From: Burkholderia sp. WSM2230 | GTDB taxonomy: Bacteria; Pseudomonadota; Gammaproteobacteria; Burkholderiales; Burkholderiaceae | Length of the DNA: 64,000 nt | Reading direction: 5' to 3' | Assembly (NCBI RefSeq): GCF_000472445.1 | Contig: NZ_AXAJ01000002.1 | Coordinates: 434,001 to 498,000, forward strand | Part shown: piece after piece, positions 7,867 through 18,438 of the stretch | Numbering within the stretch: the first letter of the stretch is position 1 | Layout of the letters: each line of letters opens with the position of its first letter | The notes under the pieces: generated by a model | What the model saw: the letters and a program-made list of their open reading frames with translations, nothing else | Told to the model about the DNA's origin: nothing | Database searches by the model: none | Made by a program: the position numbers and the translations under genes

Positions 7867-8922
7867 ATGGATCTATCAATTGCGGCGATCCTCGCGCAGG
7901 ACGGCATCACCACGGGCGCGATTTACGCGTTGCTCGCGCTCGCGCTGGTGCTGGTGTTTTCCGTGACGCGGGTGATCTTCATCCCGCAGGGTGAGTTTGT
8001 TTCGTACGGCGCGCTCACGCTCGCCGCGTTGCAAACACAAAAGTTTCCGGCGACCTGCTGGCTGCTGATGGCGATGGGCGCGGCCTGCTTCGTCGTCGAA
8101 GTAGCGGGACTCGCGCGACATGCGGAGCGGCGCCGGCATGGAGCGCGCACGCTGGCCGTGCTGGTCGGCAAGTATCTGTTGTTTCCGGTTGCGGTGTATG
8201 CGCTCACCAAGGGCGTCTTTCTGCAGCCTTTGCCGATGATCGCGCAGATCGCCTTGACGCTGCTGATCGTGATTCCGATGGGCCCGTTCGTGTACCGGCT
8301 CGCGTATGAGCCCATTGCCGAGGCGACCACGCTGCTGCTGCTGATCGTGGCTGTGGCCGTGCACTTCGCGATGGTCGGACTCGGTCTCGTGATGTTCGGC
8401 GCGGAAGGTTCGCGCACCACGGCGTTTTCGGACGCGACGTTCAGCCTGGGCAGCCTGTCGATCTCGGGGCAAAGCTTGTGGGTCGTCGGCACGGCCGTGG
8501 TGCTGATCGGCGCGCTGTACCTGTACTTCGATCGCTCGATTTCCGGCAAGGCGTTGCGCGCGACGTCGGTGAACCGGCTCGGCGCGCGGCTCGTCGGTAT
8601 CGGCACGACGCAAGCCGGGCGCCTCGCGTTCACGCTCGCGGCGGGGCTTGGCGCGCTGTGCGGCATCCTCGTCGCACCGTTGACCACCATCTACTACGAC
8701 TCGGGCTTCCTGATCGGTCTGAAGGGCTTTGTCGGGGCGATTATCGGCGGACTGGTCAGCTATCCGCTGGCGGCGGCCGGCTCCGTCCTGGTCGGCCTGC
8801 TGGAATCGTACTCGTCGTTCTGGGCGAGCGCCTACAAGGAAGTGATCGTGTTCACGCTGATTATTCCGGTGCTGCTCTGGCGCAGTCTCGCCAGCCCGCA
8901 CGCTGAAGAGGAAGAGGAGTGA
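7867..8922 (+). CDS. ABC transporter permease, LivH-like (long form)
   Basis: This is a 351-aa membrane protein of the LivH family, longer than the usual 290-310 aa because of an inserted basic segment (ARHAERRRHGART, about residues 82-94) and extra helices. LivH marks include GITTGAIYALLALALVLVFSVTRV at the start, the cytoplasmic ALRATSVNRLGARLVGI and FVGAIIGGLVSYPLAAAGSVL. The frame is open from 7738, but I chose ATG 7867 because it has the Shine-Dalgarno gacgaggaag and gives the family N-terminus. The C-terminus is acidic (HAEEEEE). The next gene starts 4 nt after the stop. Confidence 0.9.
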   Translation: MDLSIAAILAQDGITTGAIYALLALALVLVFSVTRVIFIPQGEFVSYGALTLAALQTQKFPATCWLLMAMGAACFVVEVAGLARHAERRRHGARTLAVLVGKYLLFPVAVYALTKGVFLQPLPMIAQIALTLLIVIPMGPFVYRLAYEPIAEATTLLLLIVAVAVHFAMVGLGLVMFGAEGSRTTAFSDATFSLGSLSISGQSLWVVGTAVVLIGALYLYFDRSISGKALRATSVNRLGARLVGIGTTQAGRLAFTLAAGLGALCGILVAPLTTIYYDSGFLIGLKGFVGAIIGGLVSYPLAAAGSVLVGLLESYSSFWASAYKEVIVFTLIIPVLLWRSLASPHAEEEEE

Positions 8923-8926
8923 CGCG

Positions 8927-10711
8927 ATGAAACGGATAATGGAAAACAGGTTCTTCTGGCTCTTTCTCGTGGTGCTGTTCGCGTTGCCGGTGCTGCCGCA
9001 GCCGATTCATGTGCCGGAGTATTGGGTGACGCTGCTCAACTACATCGGGCTCTATTCGATTGTCGCGATCGGGCTTGTGCTGCTGACGGGGATCGGCGGG
9101 ATGACCAGTTTCGGGCAGGCGGCGTTTGTCGGCATCGGGGCGTATGCGACGGCGTACCTCACGACGCGCTTCGGTGTCTCGCCTTGGCTTGCGCTGATCG
9201 CCGGCGTGTTGCTGACGGCGTTGATCGCGCTGGTCCTCGGCCTCGTGACAATGCGTCTGTCTGGACACTTTCTGCCGCTTGGCACGATCGCGTGGGGACT
9301 TTCGCTGTTCTACCTGTTCGGTAACCTGGAAATGCTCGGCAAGTACGACGGGATCAACGGTATTCCGGTGCTGAATGTTTTCGGCATTGACCTGGAATCG
9401 GGCCGGCACATCTATTACCTGATCTGGCTCGTGGTGCTTGGCGCGGTGGTTTCTGTTCAGAATCTGCTTAACAGCCGGCCGGGGCGGGCGATTCGCGCGC
9501 TGCGCGGCGGCGGCATGATGGCCGAGGCAATGGGTGTCAATACGGCGTGGATGCGGGTCGTCATCTTTGTGTACGCGGCGGTGCTGGCATCCGTGTCGGG
9601 TTTTCTGTACGCGCATTTGCAGCGGGCAGTGAATCCGACGCCGTTCGGCCTGAATCACGGCATCGAGTTTCTATTCATGGCGGTGGTGGGCGGTGTGTCG
9701 CACGTGTGGGGCGCAGTGCTCGGCGCGGCAATCCTCACCGTCTTGCAGGACTATCTGCAAACCCTGCTGCCCAAGTTGCTCGGCGAAAACGGTAACTTCG
9801 AGGTGATCGTCTTCGGCATTTTGATGGTCCTGCTGCTGCAATACGCTCGACAAGGTGTCTGGCCGTTCGTCGCGCGTTTCTTTCCCCGCGGTCCGCGCGC
9901 CCATCTGCCGGACCGTGCCGATGCGCTGCCGCAGCGCAGCAAACCGACAGCCGGTGAAACGCTGCTGACAGTCAACAAGGCGCGCAAGCAGTTCGGCGGT
10001 CTGGTCGCGGTCAACGACGTGAGCTTCGACGTGAAGGCAGGGCAGATCATCGGCCTTATCGGCCCGAACGGCGCCGGTAAGTCCACCACCTTCAATCTGG
10101 TGACGGGTGTGCTGCAGGCGACGAGCGGCGAGATTACCTTTCGCGGCGAGCGGATCGATTCGCTGAGTTCACGTGAAATCGTCAAGCGCGGAATCGGCCG
10201 TACGTTCCAGCACGTCAAGCTGCTGCCGGGCATGACGGTGCTGGAGAACGTCGCGATTGGTGCGCATCTGCGTGGGCATGCCGGTGTCTGGCGCAGCGTT
10301 GTGCGTCTGAATAGCGCCGAGGAAGCGCGGCTGATGGCCGAAGCCGCGCGCCAGATTCGCCGCGTCGGACTCGAGCAGCATATGTACGAGGAGGCAGGCA
10401 GCCTCGCGTTGGGCCAGCAGCGGATTCTGGAAATCGCTCGGGCGCTGTGCTGCGATCCTACCTTGCTGCTGCTCGATGAGCCTGCAGCTGGGCTGCGGTA
10501 TCAGGAGAAACTGCAGTTAGCCGATCTGCTGCGTCGGCTGAAAGCGGAAGGAATGAGCGTGCTGCTGGTCGAGCACGACATGGACTTCGTGATGAACCTC
10601 ACCGACCGGCTAGTCGTGATGGAATTCGGCACGCGTATCGCCGAAGGCCTGCCGCAGGAAGTGCAGCAGGATCCGGCGGTGCTGGAGGCTTATCTGGGCG
10701 GGGTGGAGTAA
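8927..10711 (+). CDS. Fused ABC permease/ATP-binding protein (LivM-LivG fusion)
   Basis: This 594-aa protein joins two subunits. Residues 1 to about 320 are a LivM-type permease (LLTGIGGMTSFGQAAFVGIGA; EAA-like loop AIRALRGGGMMAEAMGV; VVGGVSHVWGAVLGA). A proline/arginine-rich linker follows at about 325-345. From about 346 on it is a LivG-type ATPase with Walker A GLIGPNGAGKST (Lys385), Walker B LLLLDEPAAGL and H-loop VLLVEHDMDFV. The ABC signature is LALGQQR, as in many LivG proteins, and not LSGGQ. The adenine of its TAA stop is also the first base of the next ATG (10711). The fusion fixes a 1:1 ratio of permease to ATPase. Confidence 0.93.
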   Translation: MKRIMENRFFWLFLVVLFALPVLPQPIHVPEYWVTLLNYIGLYSIVAIGLVLLTGIGGMTSFGQAAFVGIGAYATAYLTTRFGVSPWLALIAGVLLTALIALVLGLVTMRLSGHFLPLGTIAWGLSLFYLFGNLEMLGKYDGINGIPVLNVFGIDLESGRHIYYLIWLVVLGAVVSVQNLLNSRPGRAIRALRGGGMMAEAMGVNTAWMRVVIFVYAAVLASVSGFLYAHLQRAVNPTPFGLNHGIEFLFMAVVGGVSHVWGAVLGAAILTVLQDYLQTLLPKLLGENGNFEVIVFGILMVLLLQYARQGVWPFVARFFPRGPRAHLPDRADALPQRSKPTAGETLLTVNKARKQFGGLVAVNDVSFDVKAGQIIGLIGPNGAGKSTTFNLVTGVLQATSGEITFRGERIDSLSSREIVKRGIGRTFQHVKLLPGMTVLENVAIGAHLRGHAGVWRSVVRLNSAEEARLMAEAARQIRRVGLEQHMYEEAGSLALGQQRILEIARALCCDPTLLLLDEPAAGLRYQEKLQLADLLRRLKAEGMSVLLVEHDMDFVMNLTDRLVVMEFGTRIAEGLPQEVQQDPAVLEAYLGGVE

Positions 10712-11475
10712 TGGAGAAGATCATGAATGCAGCGGCGCCCATTCTGGACGTGAATGGCCTTTCCGTGCGATACGGCAAGGTCGAGGCGCTGCACGGCGCG
10801 GCGATCAAGGTAGGGGCCGGGCAGATCGTGTCGGTCATCGGCCCGAACGGCGCGGGCAAATCGACGCTGCTCAACGCGATCATGGGCGCCCTGCCCTCCA
10901 CCGGACACGCGAAGGGCGCGGTTATCTATCAGGGCGAAGATGTCAGCGCCATTCCGGTCGAGAAGCGAGTTGCGCGCGGTATGTGCCTCGTGCCGGAGAA
11001 GCGGGAGCTTTTCGCGTCGATGACCGTGGAAGACAACCTCGTTCTGGGTGCGTACCGGCGCAAACGGGCGGGCGAGCGCAATTTTCTCGACCAGATCGAA
11101 CCCGTCTTCGAACTCTTTCCGCGTCTGAAGGAGCGCCGCAAGCAGCAGGCCGGGACGTTGTCCGGCGGCGAGCGACAGATGCTTGCCGTGGGGCGCGCGT
11201 TGATGGGCAAGCCGGACCTGTTGATGCTGGACGAGCCGAGCTTGGGCCTGGCGCCGCTGATCGTGAAAGAGATTTTTCATATCATCAGCGCGTTGCGTCA
11301 AACCGGCGTGGCCACGCTTCTCATCGAGCAGAACGCCCGCGCTGCACTGCAAATTTCTGACTACGGCTATGTGCTGGAAACCGGCGAGCTAGCGCTGGAA
11401 GGGCCGGCGACGGACTTGGCGCAAAACCCGCGCGTCATCGAAACCTATCTGGGGTTGGCGAAAAAAGCAGCCTGA
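10711..11475 (+). CDS. ABC transporter ATP-binding protein, LivF-like
   Basis: This is a 254-aa ATPase with canonical motifs: Walker A SVIGPNGAGKST, signature LSGGERQ, Walker B LLMLDEPSLGLAP and H-loop TLLIEQNARAA. It pairs with the LivG half of the fusion protein. Its ATG at 10711 overlaps the upstream stop by one base; a second ATG at 10723 (MNAAAPILDV) is also possible. It is the last gene of the second uptake operon, which ends in the hairpin at 11498. Confidence 0.92.
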   Translation: MEKIMNAAAPILDVNGLSVRYGKVEALHGAAIKVGAGQIVSVIGPNGAGKSTLLNAIMGALPSTGHAKGAVIYQGEDVSAIPVEKRVARGMCLVPEKRELFASMTVEDNLVLGAYRRKRAGERNFLDQIEPVFELFPRLKERRKQQAGTLSGGERQMLAVGRALMGKPDLLMLDEPSLGLAPLIVKEIFHIISALRQTGVATLLIEQNARAALQISDYGYVLETGELALEGPATDLAQNPRVIETYLGLAKKAA

Positions 11476-11497
11476 CTTCCCGGTTGCGAGCGTTCAG

Positions 11498-11533
11498 AAG
11501 CGGCGCGTTTCACGTGAAACACGCCGCTTTTTT
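11498..11533 (+). terminator. Terminator of the second liv-type operon, overlapping parS
   Basis: A nearly perfect palindrome, AAGCGGCG (11498-11505) to CGCCGCTT (11522-11529), is followed by TTTTTT (11528-11533). Its centre is GTTTCACGTGAAAC, so the hairpin continues through the middle with only one C/A mismatch and almost no loop. The same bases form a parS site. Confidence 0.85.
11506..11521. promoter_or_regulatory. parS centromere-like site 1 (ParB binding)
   Basis: The bases cGTTTCACGTGAAACa match the 16-bp bacterial parS consensus TGTTTCACGTGAAACA at 15 positions; only the first base differs. parB is 3.7 kb downstream, and chromosomal parS sites usually cluster near parAB and the origin. 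The site is in the intergenic hairpin between the liv operon and mnmG. Confidence 0.88.
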
Positions 11534-11554
11534 GTTATTGGCCGTTTGGCCGAA

Positions 11555-11582
11555 TTCGTGCCAAAACCGAACCCGTTATAAT
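11555..11582 (+). promoter_or_regulatory. Probable sigma-70 promoter for mnmG
   Basis: A perfect -10 hexamer TATAAT (11577-11582) lies 55 nt before the mnmG ATG. A weak -35 (TTCGTG, 11555-11560) is 16 nt further up. It starts just after the terminator, where a promoter is needed. Confidence 0.55.
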
Positions 11583-11637
11583 TCGCCCATACATTTTCCT
11601 TTGAAGGCTCACGCGACGATCTGGCGTGAGATCCGCG

Positions 11638-13596
11638 ATGCTTTTTCCCACAGAATTTGACGTAATCGTTGTCGGCGGAGGCCATGCCGGCACCGAGGCC
11701 GCTTTGGCCTCCGCGCGCATGGGCAATAAGACGCTCCTGCTGACTCACAACATAGAAACGCTCGGTCAGATGAGCTGCAATCCGTCGATTGGCGGCATTG
11801 GGAAGGGGCATCTGGTCAAGGAAGTCGATGCGCTCGGTGGCGCGATGGCAGCCGCGACGGACGAGGGCGGTATTCAGTTTCGCATCCTCAATTCGTCCAA
11901 GGGGCCGGCCGTGCGCGCGACGCGTGCGCAAGCCGACCGGCTGCTTTATAAGCAGGCGATCCGTCATCGGCTCGAGAATCAACCGAATTTGTGGCTCTTC
12001 CAGCAGGCCGTCGACGATCTGATGGTCGAAGGCGATCGCGTTGTAGGCGCCGTCACTCAGGTGGGAATCCGCTTCCGCTCGCGCGCCGTGGTGCTGACGG
12101 CCGGGACGTTCCTCGACGGCAAGATTCACGTCGGCCTCAACAACTACACGGGTGGCCGCGCTGGCGATCCGGCGTCCGTGTCGCTGTCGGCACGCCTGAA
12201 GGAGCTAAAGCTGCCGCAAGGTCGTCTGAAAACCGGGACGCCGCCGCGTATTGACGGCCGCACCATCGATTTCTCGCAATTGGAAGAGCAGCCCGGCGAC
12301 CTCGATCCGGTGCCGGTGTTTTCATTCCTTGGCCGCGCCGAGCAACATCCACGGCAAATGCCGTGCTGGGTAACGCATACCAACGAGCGCACGCACGACA
12401 TCATCCGCGGCGGACTGGATCGTTCGCCGATGTATACGGGCGTGATCGAAGGAGTGGGGCCGCGATATTGCCCGTCCATCGAGGACAAGATTCACCGCTT
12501 TGCGTCGAAGGAATCGCATCAAATCTTTCTGGAGCCGGAAGGCCTGACCACCAATGAGTTCTACCCGAACGGAATCTCGACGAGCCTGCCGTTCGACGTG
12601 CAGCTTGAGCTGGTGCGATCGATGCGCGGGCTCGAGCATGCGCATATCCTGCGGCCCGGTTATGCGATCGAGTACGATTACTTCGATCCACGGGGCCTGA
12701 AGGCGTCGCTGGAGACGAAGGTTATCAACGGCTTATTCTTTGCAGGCCAGATCAACGGCACGACCGGCTATGAAGAAGCCGCGGCCCAAGGTCTGCTGGC
12801 CGGCATCAACGCAGGGCTGTTCGTTCAGGGCAAGGAAACGTGGTGCCCGCGCCGCGACCAGGCCTACTTGGGCGTGCTGGTCGACGACCTCGTGACGCGC
12901 GGCGTCTCCGAGCCTTACCGCATGTTCACCAGTCGTGCGGAGTACCGTCTGAGTCTGCGCGAAGACAACGCGGACATGCGGCTGACGGAGATCGGCCGCG
13001 AGCTTGGGGTTGTAGACGACATCCGCTGGGATGCCTTCAGCCGCAAGCGCGACGCTGTTTCACGTGAAACCGAACGGCTGCGGACCACTTGGGTGAACCC
13101 GAAAACGCTGCCCGCCGACGAAGCGACTGCATTGCTCGGCAAGCCGATCGATCACGAGTACAGCTTGGCGGATTTGCTCCGGCGCCCCGGCGTCAGCTAC
13201 GACGGCGTTTGCGCACTCCGCGAAGGTGCCTGCGGCGCGCCCGAGATCTTGGCGGAAGACGAAGTCCTGCTAGCCCAGATCAAGGAGCAGATCGAGATCG
13301 GTATTAAGTATCAAGGCTATATCGACCGCCAGGCAGACGAGATCGAGCGGAATGAGGCGCATGAAAGCACGCGCCTGCCCGAAGGCCTCGACTACGCCGA
13401 GGTGAGGGGCCTCTCATTCGAGGCTCGTCAGAAGCTGATGCAATTCCGTCCGGAAACGATCGGCCAGGCGTCGCGCATTTCGGGGATCACGCCCGCAGCC
13501 ATTTCGTTGCTGATGGTCCACTTGAAGCGCGGGTTGGGGCGCCGCGCTACGAAGCCGGCCGAGCCCGGCGCCGACACTGCGCCGGTGGCTCAATGA
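11638..13596 (+). CDS. mnmG: tRNA uridine 5-carboxymethylaminomethyl modification enzyme MnmG (GidA)
   Basis: This 652-aa FAD enzyme works with MnmE to make the cmnm5 modification of wobble U34 in several tRNAs. The N-terminal dinucleotide motif [14 protein letters not shown] binds FAD. Family blocks [30 protein letters not shown] and [18 protein letters not shown] are all present, as is the C-terminal helical MnmE-binding part ([16 protein letters not shown]). I chose ATG 11638 ([12 protein letters not shown]), as I recall in Burkholderia; an in-frame GTG at 11626 adds four residues. Its stop overlaps rsmG by 4 nt. Codons 473-478 contain a parS site. Confidence 0.97.
   Translation: MLFPTEFDVIVVGGGHAGTEAALASARMGNKTLLLTHNIETLGQMSCNPSIGGIGKGHLVKEVDALGGAMAAATDEGGIQFRILNSSKGPAVRATRAQADRLLYKQAIRHRLENQPNLWLFQQAVDDLMVEGDRVVGAVTQVGIRFRSRAVVLTAGTFLDGKIHVGLNNYTGGRAGDPASVSLSARLKELKLPQGRLKTGTPPRIDGRTIDFSQLEEQPGDLDPVPVFSFLGRAEQHPRQMPCWVTHTNERTHDIIRGGLDRSPMYTGVIEGVGPRYCPSIEDKIHRFASKESHQIFLEPEGLTTNEFYPNGISTSLPFDVQLELVRSMRGLEHAHILRPGYAIEYDYFDPRGLKASLETKVINGLFFAGQINGTTGYEEAAAQGLLAGINAGLFVQGKETWCPRRDQAYLGVLVDDLVTRGVSEPYRMFTSRAEYRLSLREDNADMRLTEIGRELGVVDDIRWDAFSRKRDAVSRETERLRTTWVNPKTLPADEATALLGKPIDHEYSLADLLRRPGVSYDGVCALREGACGAPEILAEDEVLLAQIKEQIEIGIKYQGYIDRQADEIERNEAHESTRLPEGLDYAEVRGLSFEARQKLMQFRPETIGQASRISGITPAAISLLMVHLKRGLGRRATKPAEPGADTAPVAQ
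13056..13071. promoter_or_regulatory. parS site 2, inside mnmG
   Basis: TGTTTCACGTGAAACc matches the parS consensus at 15 of 16 bases (last base C for A). It encodes part of the peptide AVSRETE, which I recall as also present in Burkholderia MnmG, so DNA site and protein sequence may be conserved together. It is about 1.55 kb from site 1 and 2.1 kb before parB. Confidence 0.88.
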
Positions 13597-14276
13597 CGTC
13601 GAAGCAGAAGCAAAGCGACCGCGAGGCATTAGCGCCACTTCTCGGGGAGGGCGTGCGCGCGCTGGGTCTCCACCTGAGCGACGCGCAATTGGCCAAACTG
13701 CTGGACTACGTCGCCTTGCTGGCCAAATGGAACGCCGTATATAACCTGACGGCCATTCGCGATCCCCGGCAAATGCTGATCCAGCACATTCTCGACTCGC
13801 TGTCGATCGTGCCGCACCTGGCGCAGCGCAATCCGCGCACGGTGCTCGACGTGGGTTCGGGCGGTGGTTTGCCGGGTGTCGTGCTGGCCATCGCACGGCC
13901 CGAGTGGAGCGTCACGGTGAACGACATCGTCCACAAGAAAACGGCTTTTCAGGCTCAGGCGAAGGCCGAGCTGGGGCTCGGCAATCTTTCGGTGGTGACG
14001 GGTCGCGTGGAGACGTTGCAACCAGGCGCCGAAGTGTCGGCAAAGTTCGACGTAATCGTCTCCCGAGCATTCGCAGAACTCGCCGATTTCGTTACACTGG
14101 CCCGTCATCTGGTTGCAGAGCACGGCGCAATTCTCGCGATGAAGGGCGTGCGTCCGGACGACGAAATCGGGCGCCTGCCGGTGGGCGCCCACATGGAACA
14201 GATGGTTCGGCTCGATGTGCCGTTTCTTGACGCCGAGCGCCATCTGGTCACGGTACTTGTGGACGAGGCCCGCTAG
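13593..14276 (+). CDS. rsmG: 16S rRNA (guanine-N7)-methyltransferase RsmG (GidB)
   Basis: This 227-aa SAM-dependent methyltransferase acts on G527 of 16S rRNA; loss gives low-level streptomycin resistance in other bacteria. The SAM-binding motif [17 protein letters not shown] is at about residues 87-103. The upstream RsmG block [27 protein letters not shown] and the downstream VVTGRVE and [12 protein letters not shown] are all there. ATGA overlap with mnmG shows coupled translation. Length is normal for the family. Confidence 0.96.
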   Translation: MTSKQKQSDREALAPLLGEGVRALGLHLSDAQLAKLLDYVALLAKWNAVYNLTAIRDPRQMLIQHILDSLSIVPHLAQRNPRTVLDVGSGGGLPGVVLAIARPEWSVTVNDIVHKKTAFQAQAKAELGLGNLSVVTGRVETLQPGAEVSAKFDVIVSRAFAELADFVTLARHLVAEHGAILAMKGVRPDDEIGRLPVGAHMEQMVRLDVPFLDAERHLVTVLVDEAR

Positions 14277-14392
14277 ACGAACTAGCCCCGAGCCGCACCT
14301 GCCGTTCTTTCATTGACCACGTTATTGCAGTCAAGCAATCACATTCAAGCAGCCTCAAGCATCTTTAGCAGCAAAAAAGGGACACTCCAACG

Positions 14393-15184
14393 ATGGCAAA
14401 AATCTTCTGCGTTGCGAACCAGAAAGGCGGCGTCGGCAAGACGACGACGACAGTCAATCTGGCGGCCAGCCTGGCAGCGCAGGGGCAGCGGGTCCTTCTG
14501 ATCGATCTGGACCCGCAGGGCAACGCCACGATGGGCAGCGGCATCGACAAGGCTGCGTGCGCGAACACCGTCTATGAAGTGCTGGTGGATGGCGTCTCGG
14601 TGGCCGATGCGCGGATGCGCCCCGAAGCCGTCGACTATGATGTGCTGCCGGCCAACCGCGAGCTCGCTGGCGCCGAGGTGGAACTGGTCAGCGTCCAGAA
14701 CCGCGAGCGTCAATTGAAGGCCGCGCTTGCCGCGGTCGAAAGCGAATACGACTTCGTGCTGATCGACTGTCCGCCGGCTTTGTCGCTGCTGACGCTAAAT
14801 GGCCTTTGCGCCGCGCACGGCGTCGTCATTCCCATGCAGTGCGAGTACTTCGCGCTGGAAGGGCTGTCGGACCTCGTCAATACCATCAAGCAGGTCCACG
14901 CGAACCTGAATCGCGACCTGAAAGTGATCGGTTTGTTGCGTGTTATGTTCGACCCGCGCATCACATTGCAGCAGCAGGTTTCAGATCAGTTGAAAGAGCA
15001 TTTCGGCGACAAGGTGTTCGACGCGGTGATTCCGCGGAACGTGCGCCTCGCCGAGGCGCCCAGTTATGGTTTGCCGGGAGTGGTATTCGACAGGGCGTCG
15101 CGCGGCGCGCAAGCCTATGTGCAGTTCGGCGCCGAAATGATTGAACGGGTGCGCGCACTGAACGACGCGCCCCAGGCATCCTAA
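14393..15184 (+). CDS. parA: Chromosome partitioning ATPase ParA (Soj)
   Basis: This 263-aa deviant-Walker ATPase drives segregation of origin regions together with ParB-parS complexes. It starts MAKIFCVANQKGGVGKTTTT, with the Walker A' motif KGGVGKTTT, and has the Walker A'-linked VLLIDLDPQGN and the Walker B-like FVLIDCPPALSLLT. There is no N-terminal HTH, as expected for chromosomal Soj-type ParA (about 260 aa). It lies 116 nt after rsmG and 18 nt before parB. Confidence 0.96.
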   Translation: MAKIFCVANQKGGVGKTTTTVNLAASLAAQGQRVLLIDLDPQGNATMGSGIDKAACANTVYEVLVDGVSVADARMRPEAVDYDVLPANRELAGAEVELVSVQNRERQLKAALAAVESEYDFVLIDCPPALSLLTLNGLCAAHGVVIPMQCEYFALEGLSDLVNTIKQVHANLNRDLKVIGLLRVMFDPRITLQQQVSDQLKEHFGDKVFDAVIPRNVRLAEAPSYGLPGVVFDRASRGAQAYVQFGAEMIERVRALNDAPQAS

Positions 15185-15202
15185 GCGGATCAAGGAAGCA
15201 CA

Positions 15203-16090
15203 ATGAACGCAGTAGCAAGAAAGAAGGGATTGGGCCGAGGCCTGGAAGCATTGCTCGGCGGCAGCGCCGACATCACCGAGGCGGTGGCGATAGAAGGCGC
15301 GCCGAACGTGTTGCCTTTGTCGAAGATGCAGGCCGGCAAGTATCAGCCCCGGACGCGGATGGACGAGGGCGCGCTGCAGGAGTTGGCGGCCAGCATCCGC
15401 GCCCAGGGACTGATGCAACCGATCCTGGTGCGGCCGGTGTCGGCAGATAAATATGAAATCATCGCGGGCGAGCGGCGTTTTCGCGCGGCGCGCATGGCGG
15501 GACTCGACGAAGTGCCGGTGCTGGTCAAGGACGTGCCCGACCAGGCTGCGGCGGCGATGGCGTTGATTGAGAACATTCAGCGCGAAGATCTGAATCCGCT
15601 GGAAGAGGCGCAAGGCATCCAGCGTTTGCTCGACGAATTCAATTTCACACACGAACAGGCCGCCGAGTCGGTCGGCCGCTCGCGCAGCGCCGTATCGAAT
15701 CTGCTGCGTCTGCTAAATCTTGCCGCGCCGGTTCAGACGATGCTGCTCGCGGGCGACCTCGACATGGGGCATGCGCGTGCATTGCTTGCAGTCGATTCCG
15801 CGACGCAGATCACGCTGGCGAATCAGGTCGTCAACAAGCGGATGTCGGTGCGCGAAACCGAGAAATTGGTGACGGCGACCACGAAGGCGGCGCCTGCGGT
15901 CAAGGCGCGCGCCAATCCGGACGGTGGCCGTGACACGCGGCGCCTTGAGGAAGAGCTGTCCGATCTGCTTGCCGCGACTGTCAAGATCAAACTCGGCCGA
16001 CGCGGGCGCGGCCAGGTACTGGTCGACTTTGGCGATCTGGACGCGCTGGAAGGCATCCTGGTGCGCTTGCGCGGGAATGCCACCGCCTAG
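15203..16090 (+). CDS. parB: Chromosome partitioning protein ParB (Spo0J)
   Basis: This 295-aa CTPase/DNA clamp loads at parS and spreads along DNA. The N-terminal ParB/Srx domain has the CTP-binding boxes GLMQPILVR and IIAGERRFRAARMAGL. The central helix-turn-helix is FTHEQAAESVGRSRSAVSNL, which reads parS. The C-terminal dimer domain is around VKIKLGRRGRGQVLVDFGDLD. Two parS sites lie upstream, at 11506 and 13056. A hairpin follows 34 nt after the stop. Confidence 0.96.
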   Translation: MNAVARKKGLGRGLEALLGGSADITEAVAIEGAPNVLPLSKMQAGKYQPRTRMDEGALQELAASIRAQGLMQPILVRPVSADKYEIIAGERRFRAARMAGLDEVPVLVKDVPDQAAAAMALIENIQREDLNPLEEAQGIQRLLDEFNFTHEQAAESVGRSRSAVSNLLRLLNLAAPVQTMLLAGDLDMGHARALLAVDSATQITLANQVVNKRMSVRETEKLVTATTKAAPAVKARANPDGGRDTRRLEEELSDLLAATVKIKLGRRGRGQVLVDFGDLDALEGILVRLRGNATA

Positions 16091-16123
16091 AGCGGAATGG
16101 CCGCACGCAGGTTCATCGCATTA

Positions 16124-16150
16124 GCGGTGCAGGCAAATCGCCTGCACCGC
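16124..16150 (+). terminator. Hairpin after parB, possible terminator
   Basis: A perfect 11-bp stem GCGGTGCAGGC/GCCTGCACCGC has a 5-nt loop. No T-run follows, so it may be a weak terminator or a 3' stabiliser. The next 265 nt up to the atp promoter hold no gene that I can support. Confidence 0.5.
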
Positions 16151-16415
16151 CCAGACTGCCTCGGATTCCTAACTAATTAGCGGAAGAGAACCAGCTCACG
16201 ACGCCGAACTAAATCGTCAATCGGCGTTTGTTGCATTTTCGAGACGTCCGCTGCAACGCTTTTTCGCGCCCCTGTGCGCGATGGAAACTTGCCAGAATGC
16301 GCACAGGTTTTGCCTCTGCCCGACAGCCTTACATTTGACGTGCTGCGCTTTGCCATGCAGGTTTTTCCACATCGCGAAGCGTCGTTTCGCACGGTTTATT
16401 GAACGGCCTAAAGTC

Positions 16416-16444
16416 TTGAATTGCCTGCAACTATCGCTTACAAT
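16416..16444 (+). promoter_or_regulatory. Sigma-70 promoter of the atp operon
   Basis: TTGAAT (16416-16421) and TACAAT (16439-16444) are separated by exactly 17 nt, close to the consensus TTGACA-17-TATAAT. It lies about 80 nt before atpI and is the only good promoter I see in the parB-atpI gap. Confidence 0.8.
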
Positions 16445-16523
16445 CGCCCGGATTTAATTGCACGGCAACCCCGTAAGCGCAGCGAAAGCTCGCTGATCGG
16501 AACGGGACTTCTGGAACACTGTG

Positions 16524-17078
16524 ATGGCGGTCAAAGCGTCGAATCAAGCGCCAAAAAATGGGCGCGACAATGGGCGCGACGGAAACCGCGATGAGCGCAC
16601 CGTTCCGGACGACTCCACCGCTCAGTCAGTCACGCGCGAAGATTCGTGGGATGCCGAGCAGGATAACAATATCGTTCCGCTCACGCGGGCCGAAGCCGAA
16701 AAGCTGTTCGGTCCGAATGTGAGTCGTCCATCGCGCGTTACGCCGTTCAAGGTCGTGGCAGCGCAAATGGTTTTGTCCCTGGTTGCAACGCTGGTGTGGT
16801 GGCTGTTCTATGAGCCGCCGGGCGCTGCTGCGCTGTCCGCGTTCCTGGGGGGAGCGATTTGCTGGGTGCCGGGCGCATTGTTCGCGGCGCGGCTGAGAAC
16901 GCTGAGCGGTGCAGAAACAGTAATGAGTTGGGTGCTGGGCGAAGCGCTCAAGATGGGGGCGACGATCGCGATGTTTGTAGCCATCGCCTTCTGGTATCAC
17001 GAAGTACGCTGGGTTCCGCTGCTCGTGACTTATCTCATCACCCTCAAGACGTACTGGATTGCCTTGGCATGGCGCTGA
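16524..17078 (+). CDS. atpI: ATP synthase protein I
   Basis: This is a 184-aa membrane protein of the AtpI/Uncharacterised-ATP-synthase-I family. The first 65 residues are hydrophilic (NGRDNGRDGNRDER), and then come four hydrophobic segments from about 72 on (VAAQMVLSLVATLVWWLFY; FLGGAICWVPGALFAARL; ALKMGATIAMFVAIAFWY; LLVTYLITLKTYWIALAW). AtpI is thought to help c-ring assembly. The start is ATG 16524; the preceding GTG at 16521 would add one residue. It heads the atp operon. Confidence 0.88.
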   Translation: MAVKASNQAPKNGRDNGRDGNRDERTVPDDSTAQSVTREDSWDAEQDNNIVPLTRAEAEKLFGPNVSRPSRVTPFKVVAAQMVLSLVATLVWWLFYEPPGAAALSAFLGGAICWVPGALFAARLRTLSGAETVMSWVLGEALKMGATIAMFVAIAFWYHEVRWVPLLVTYLITLKTYWIALAWR

Positions 17079-17145
17079 GGAAGCAACAGGTAACAGCAAA
17101 GATTTGAAGCCGGCGCGTGACGCCGGCGAGAGCGTGCGGATATGA

Positions 17146-18087
<942 letters not shown>

Positions 18088-18144
18088 CCTGCGCTGCCGT
18101 AGAAAGAATCGTAGTTTTTAAATCCCAGTTCCAACCAGTTCTAA

Positions 18145-18438
<294 letters not shown>

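Noticed and set aside
10165..10180. A third parS-like sequence in the LivM-LivG gene
   Set aside because: It has the CACGTG core followed by AAA, but the flanks match poorly (about 11 of 16), so it is probably chance.
16091..16523. A replication origin in the parB-atpI gap
   Set aside because: Only one poor DnaA-box-like word (TTTTCCACA near 16362) is present and no box cluster; dnaA is not nearby in the window.
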